Source of the DNA: DATLCI01 sp035526435 | Lineage (GTDB): Bacteria > Acidobacteriota > Terriglobia > Terriglobales > Acidobacteriaceae | NCBI GenBank assembly: GCA_035526435.1 | Contig: DATLCI010000199.1 | Location: 1 to 6,181 of the forward strand | DNA length: 6,181 bases | Direction: 5' to 3' | In this document: positions 4,298 through 6,181 of the stretch, piece by piece | Position numbering within the stretch: position 1 is the stretch's first letter | How the letters are laid out: every line of letters begins with the position of its first letter | The notes under the pieces: generated by a model | The model's database searches: none | Told to the model about the DNA's origin: nothing | What the model saw: only the letters and a program-made list of their open reading frames with translations | Position numbers and translations under genes: made by a program

Positions 4298-6174
4298 TCC
4301 GTCATCTTTATCTAATATCGCTAGTATTCCTGAAGCTTGCGCTCTCCGCCGTCGGCCAGAATAGCACTCAAGAGCTGCAACGGCTGCTCGACAATGCCAA
4401 ACCGAACCCGCATGGATTGGTGGTTGCACGGTATTTGGGGGGGAGCGGGACAGACAATCCGTACGCTATCGTTACCGACGCTAAAGGCTTCGTTTACGTA
4501 GCCGGATTGACCACTTCGCTAGACTTTCCCACCACGCCGGGCGCCTACCAGACTAGTCATTCGTGCTGTGGCGCAGCTGCATTTTTAGTCAAGCTCACAC
4601 CTGACGGCAAAGAACTCGTTTTTTCCACCTATTTAGGCAATAACCAAAATGAGTTCATGAATGCGGACCATATTGCTATCGGGACTGATGGTTCTGTCTA
4701 TCTTACGGGCATTACTAAGTCCTCTCTTCCGCTAACTCCTGGCAGCTACCAGCAAAAGTGCAACTCCAGTATCGGTTGTGTATATGTGGCCAAACTGAAT
4801 GCAAGCGGCTCGCGGCTGGAGTATGCCACCTATTTGAGCGGTTCGGGAAGTGACCGGTCATTCTCTCTGAAGGTGGACAGTCGCGGTCGTGCGTGGGTCA
4901 CCGGCGACACCAACTCGTTTGATTTCCCTAAGACCTCCGATGCATTTCAAAGCCGCATTGGGGGTGGATACCGCGATGCATTCATCTCCGTGCTGAGCTC
5001 CGACGGCAACACTTTGGAATATTCCACGCTTCTCGGTGGCTACGGGTCGGAAGGCGTTTTCTTCGTTCGCTTCCTTTCGGATGACGCCATGGTGTTCACG
5101 GGAGGCACCGATTCACCTGATTTTCCCGTAACCGAGAATGCGTTTCAAAAGCAGTTCGGCGGAATCTATGACGGGGTGTATGGCGCCCTTGATCTTAAAC
5201 ATGGACTCATCTACTCCACTTTTCTGGGTGACGAACGATCCGACACTAGTGGGCTCACGGAGGTATTAGGCTCCTACTTTACCCACGGGACAAGCCGTCC
5301 CTCGAGGACCGCGCCAGCAGGCGCAACCGGCCCTTCTACGGATTTCTTTGTTGCGGGGCTCCCTGACCTGCAGGGCTCGTCTACCGCGATCATCACACTT
5401 GCGCTTAATGGATCATATTCGATGAAGTTGCGCGGACCTGTCCCATCGGCAGCACTGCTTCTTGCGCTAGTAAAGAACGAGCCTTATCCCACACCTTCGC
5501 GGAACTACTCAGTAGGCTGGAATCGCAACCGCAAGGCCTGGAGCTATGCGTATTCGGCCGACCTACCGATTGGATATTGGGTCATCGCCAATGCTTTCCA
5601 GGCGGAAACGCAGCAGCTTTGGACCGCGGTAACGTTGCGGCCAAATGCACCTCCGCAGGACAGCGCTCTGGGATCGAGGATGGGCGACGACGACGTCCTA
5701 ATCCTGCGGGAGGACTTCGGCGAACGGAAGTTCGCATGGGATTCCGCCCGCACGGGTGGAAACGAACTTTCCTTGGTCCAAACAGTGGAAGTCTCCCGGA
5801 ACCTGATTGCCGACGGGACGGGCACCGCCGCGGACGTTGAGTTTTCCTGCGTCACGACTTCAGCACAGGTGAGCTGCGAGGTGGAACCCGGCAGTGTCCG
5901 CTTGGAAGAGTCTCAAACTGTACGGCTTCGGGTTCACTACAAGCCTAATCAGTTACTACCTGCCCTAGGCATCTTTGGTCTCCCTTTCTTCGCCTTTTTG
6001 CGAAGTGGAACAAAAAACAAACGGTTGATCGCTGTTGCATCCATTTCGACTCTATCTCTTGTCCTGGTTTCCTGTGCGGTACTTCCGCGGGAGGCCGTCA
6101 CCGTTGAACTCACAGCCCGCTCGAATCAGCAAACCGCTAGTACCAGCTTGAACCTTACCCTTCCCCGCCAGTAA
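4279..6174 (+). CDS. Exported SBBP-repeat beta-propeller protein with interrupted Ig-like C-terminus
   Basis: This 631-residue protein is predicted to be exported by the signal peptide RLIRHLYLISLVFLKLALSAVGQ (the hydrophobic core is about residues 10-25). Residues 50-320 hold SBBP (seven-bladed beta-propeller) repeats. 'YLGG-like' turns recur at about 52, 118, 185, 251 and 315 (period 64-67), and 'DFP-T-AFQ-like' turns at 82, 150, 215 and 281. Cys pairs lie at 96/97 and 161/167. Residues 325-500 match nothing I recognise. From about 500 there is an Ig-like beta domain with C524 and C533. It is broken by two hydrophobic segments (559-574 and 583-598) around a basic RSGTKNKR, the second ending in a lipobox-like LVSC (C599), before the final strands TVELTAR and TSLNLTL. 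The TTG start is constrained by an in-frame TAG at 4264, has no Shine-Dalgarno, and is the only start keeping the signal peptide. Its role is unknown; surface binding or adhesion is a guess. Confidence 0.87.
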   Translation: MSRGRLIRHLYLISLVFLKLALSAVGQNSTQELQRLLDNAKPNPHGLVVARYLGGSGTDNPYAIVTDAKGFVYVAGLTTSLDFPTTPGAYQTSHSCCGAAAFLVKLTPDGKELVFSTYLGNNQNEFMNADHIAIGTDGSVYLTGITKSSLPLTPGSYQQKCNSSIGCVYVAKLNASGSRLEYATYLSGSGSDRSFSLKVDSRGRAWVTGDTNSFDFPKTSDAFQSRIGGGYRDAFISVLSSDGNTLEYSTLLGGYGSEGVFFVRFLSDDAMVFTGGTDSPDFPVTENAFQKQFGGIYDGVYGALDLKHGLIYSTFLGDERSDTSGLTEVLGSYFTHGTSRPSRTAPAGATGPSTDFFVAGLPDLQGSSTAIITLALNGSYSMKLRGPVPSAALLLALVKNEPYPTPSRNYSVGWNRNRKAWSYAYSADLPIGYWVIANAFQAETQQLWTAVTLRPNAPPQDSALGSRMGDDDVLILREDFGERKFAWDSARTGGNELSLVQTVEVSRNLIADGTGTAADVEFSCVTTSAQVSCEVEPGSVRLEESQTVRLRVHYKPNQLLPALGIFGLPFFAFLRSGTKNKRLIAVASISTLSLVLVSCAVLPREAVTVELTARSNQQTASTSLNLTLPRQ

Positions 6175-6181
6175 AACCCGA

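Noticed and set aside
4600..5250. CRISPR or tandem DNA repeat suggested by periodic pattern
   Set aside because: The period of 64-67 residues is at protein level (SBBP repeats). The DNA copies are strongly diverged and there are no identical repeats with spacers.

Overview
The window looks like a chromosomal segment of a GC-rich, Gram-negative-type soil bacterium, most probably an acidobacterium of the Terriglobia/Koribacter kind. This is inferred from gene style: a lipoprotein with a TIG-like domain, a secreted M28 peptidase, and an SBBP-repeat protein whose C-terminal Ig-like domain is interrupted by hydrophobic segments. No rRNA or other phylogenetic marker was available to confirm it.

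Layout: on the minus strand at the left lie two coupled envelope genes, a TIG-like lipoprotein (812..237) and a signal-peptide protein (240..1) that runs off the window edge; they share a 4-base ATGA overlap. A divergent intergenic region of about 120 bases (813-933) holds a 14-bp perfect palindrome and a promoter-like sequence very close to the mutY start. On the plus strand follow mutY (934-1926), a cytoplasmic CPTC redoxin (1961-2452) and a secreted M28-family metallopeptidase with a PA-type insert (2508-4196). They are spaced 34 and 55 bases apart and may be one operon. A short AT-rich gap (4197-4278) then separates them from a 631-residue SBBP-repeat protein (4279-6174). That last gene has a TTG start with no visible Shine-Dalgarno, and its codon choice looks more AT-rich than that of its neighbours.

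How the genes fit: MutY repairs A opposite 8-oxoG and the redoxin handles thiols or peroxide, so the pair could be an oxidative-stress unit. The M28 peptidase and the SBBP protein act outside the cytoplasm, and their functional link to the first two is not evident. There is no CRISPR array, tRNA, rRNA, transposase or phage gene. No complete undescribed system is evident. The least ordinary items are the split Ig-like C-terminus with an internal lipobox-like motif in the SBBP protein, the palindrome and repeated half-sites over that gene's start, and the altered 8-oxoG-recognition loop of MutY.
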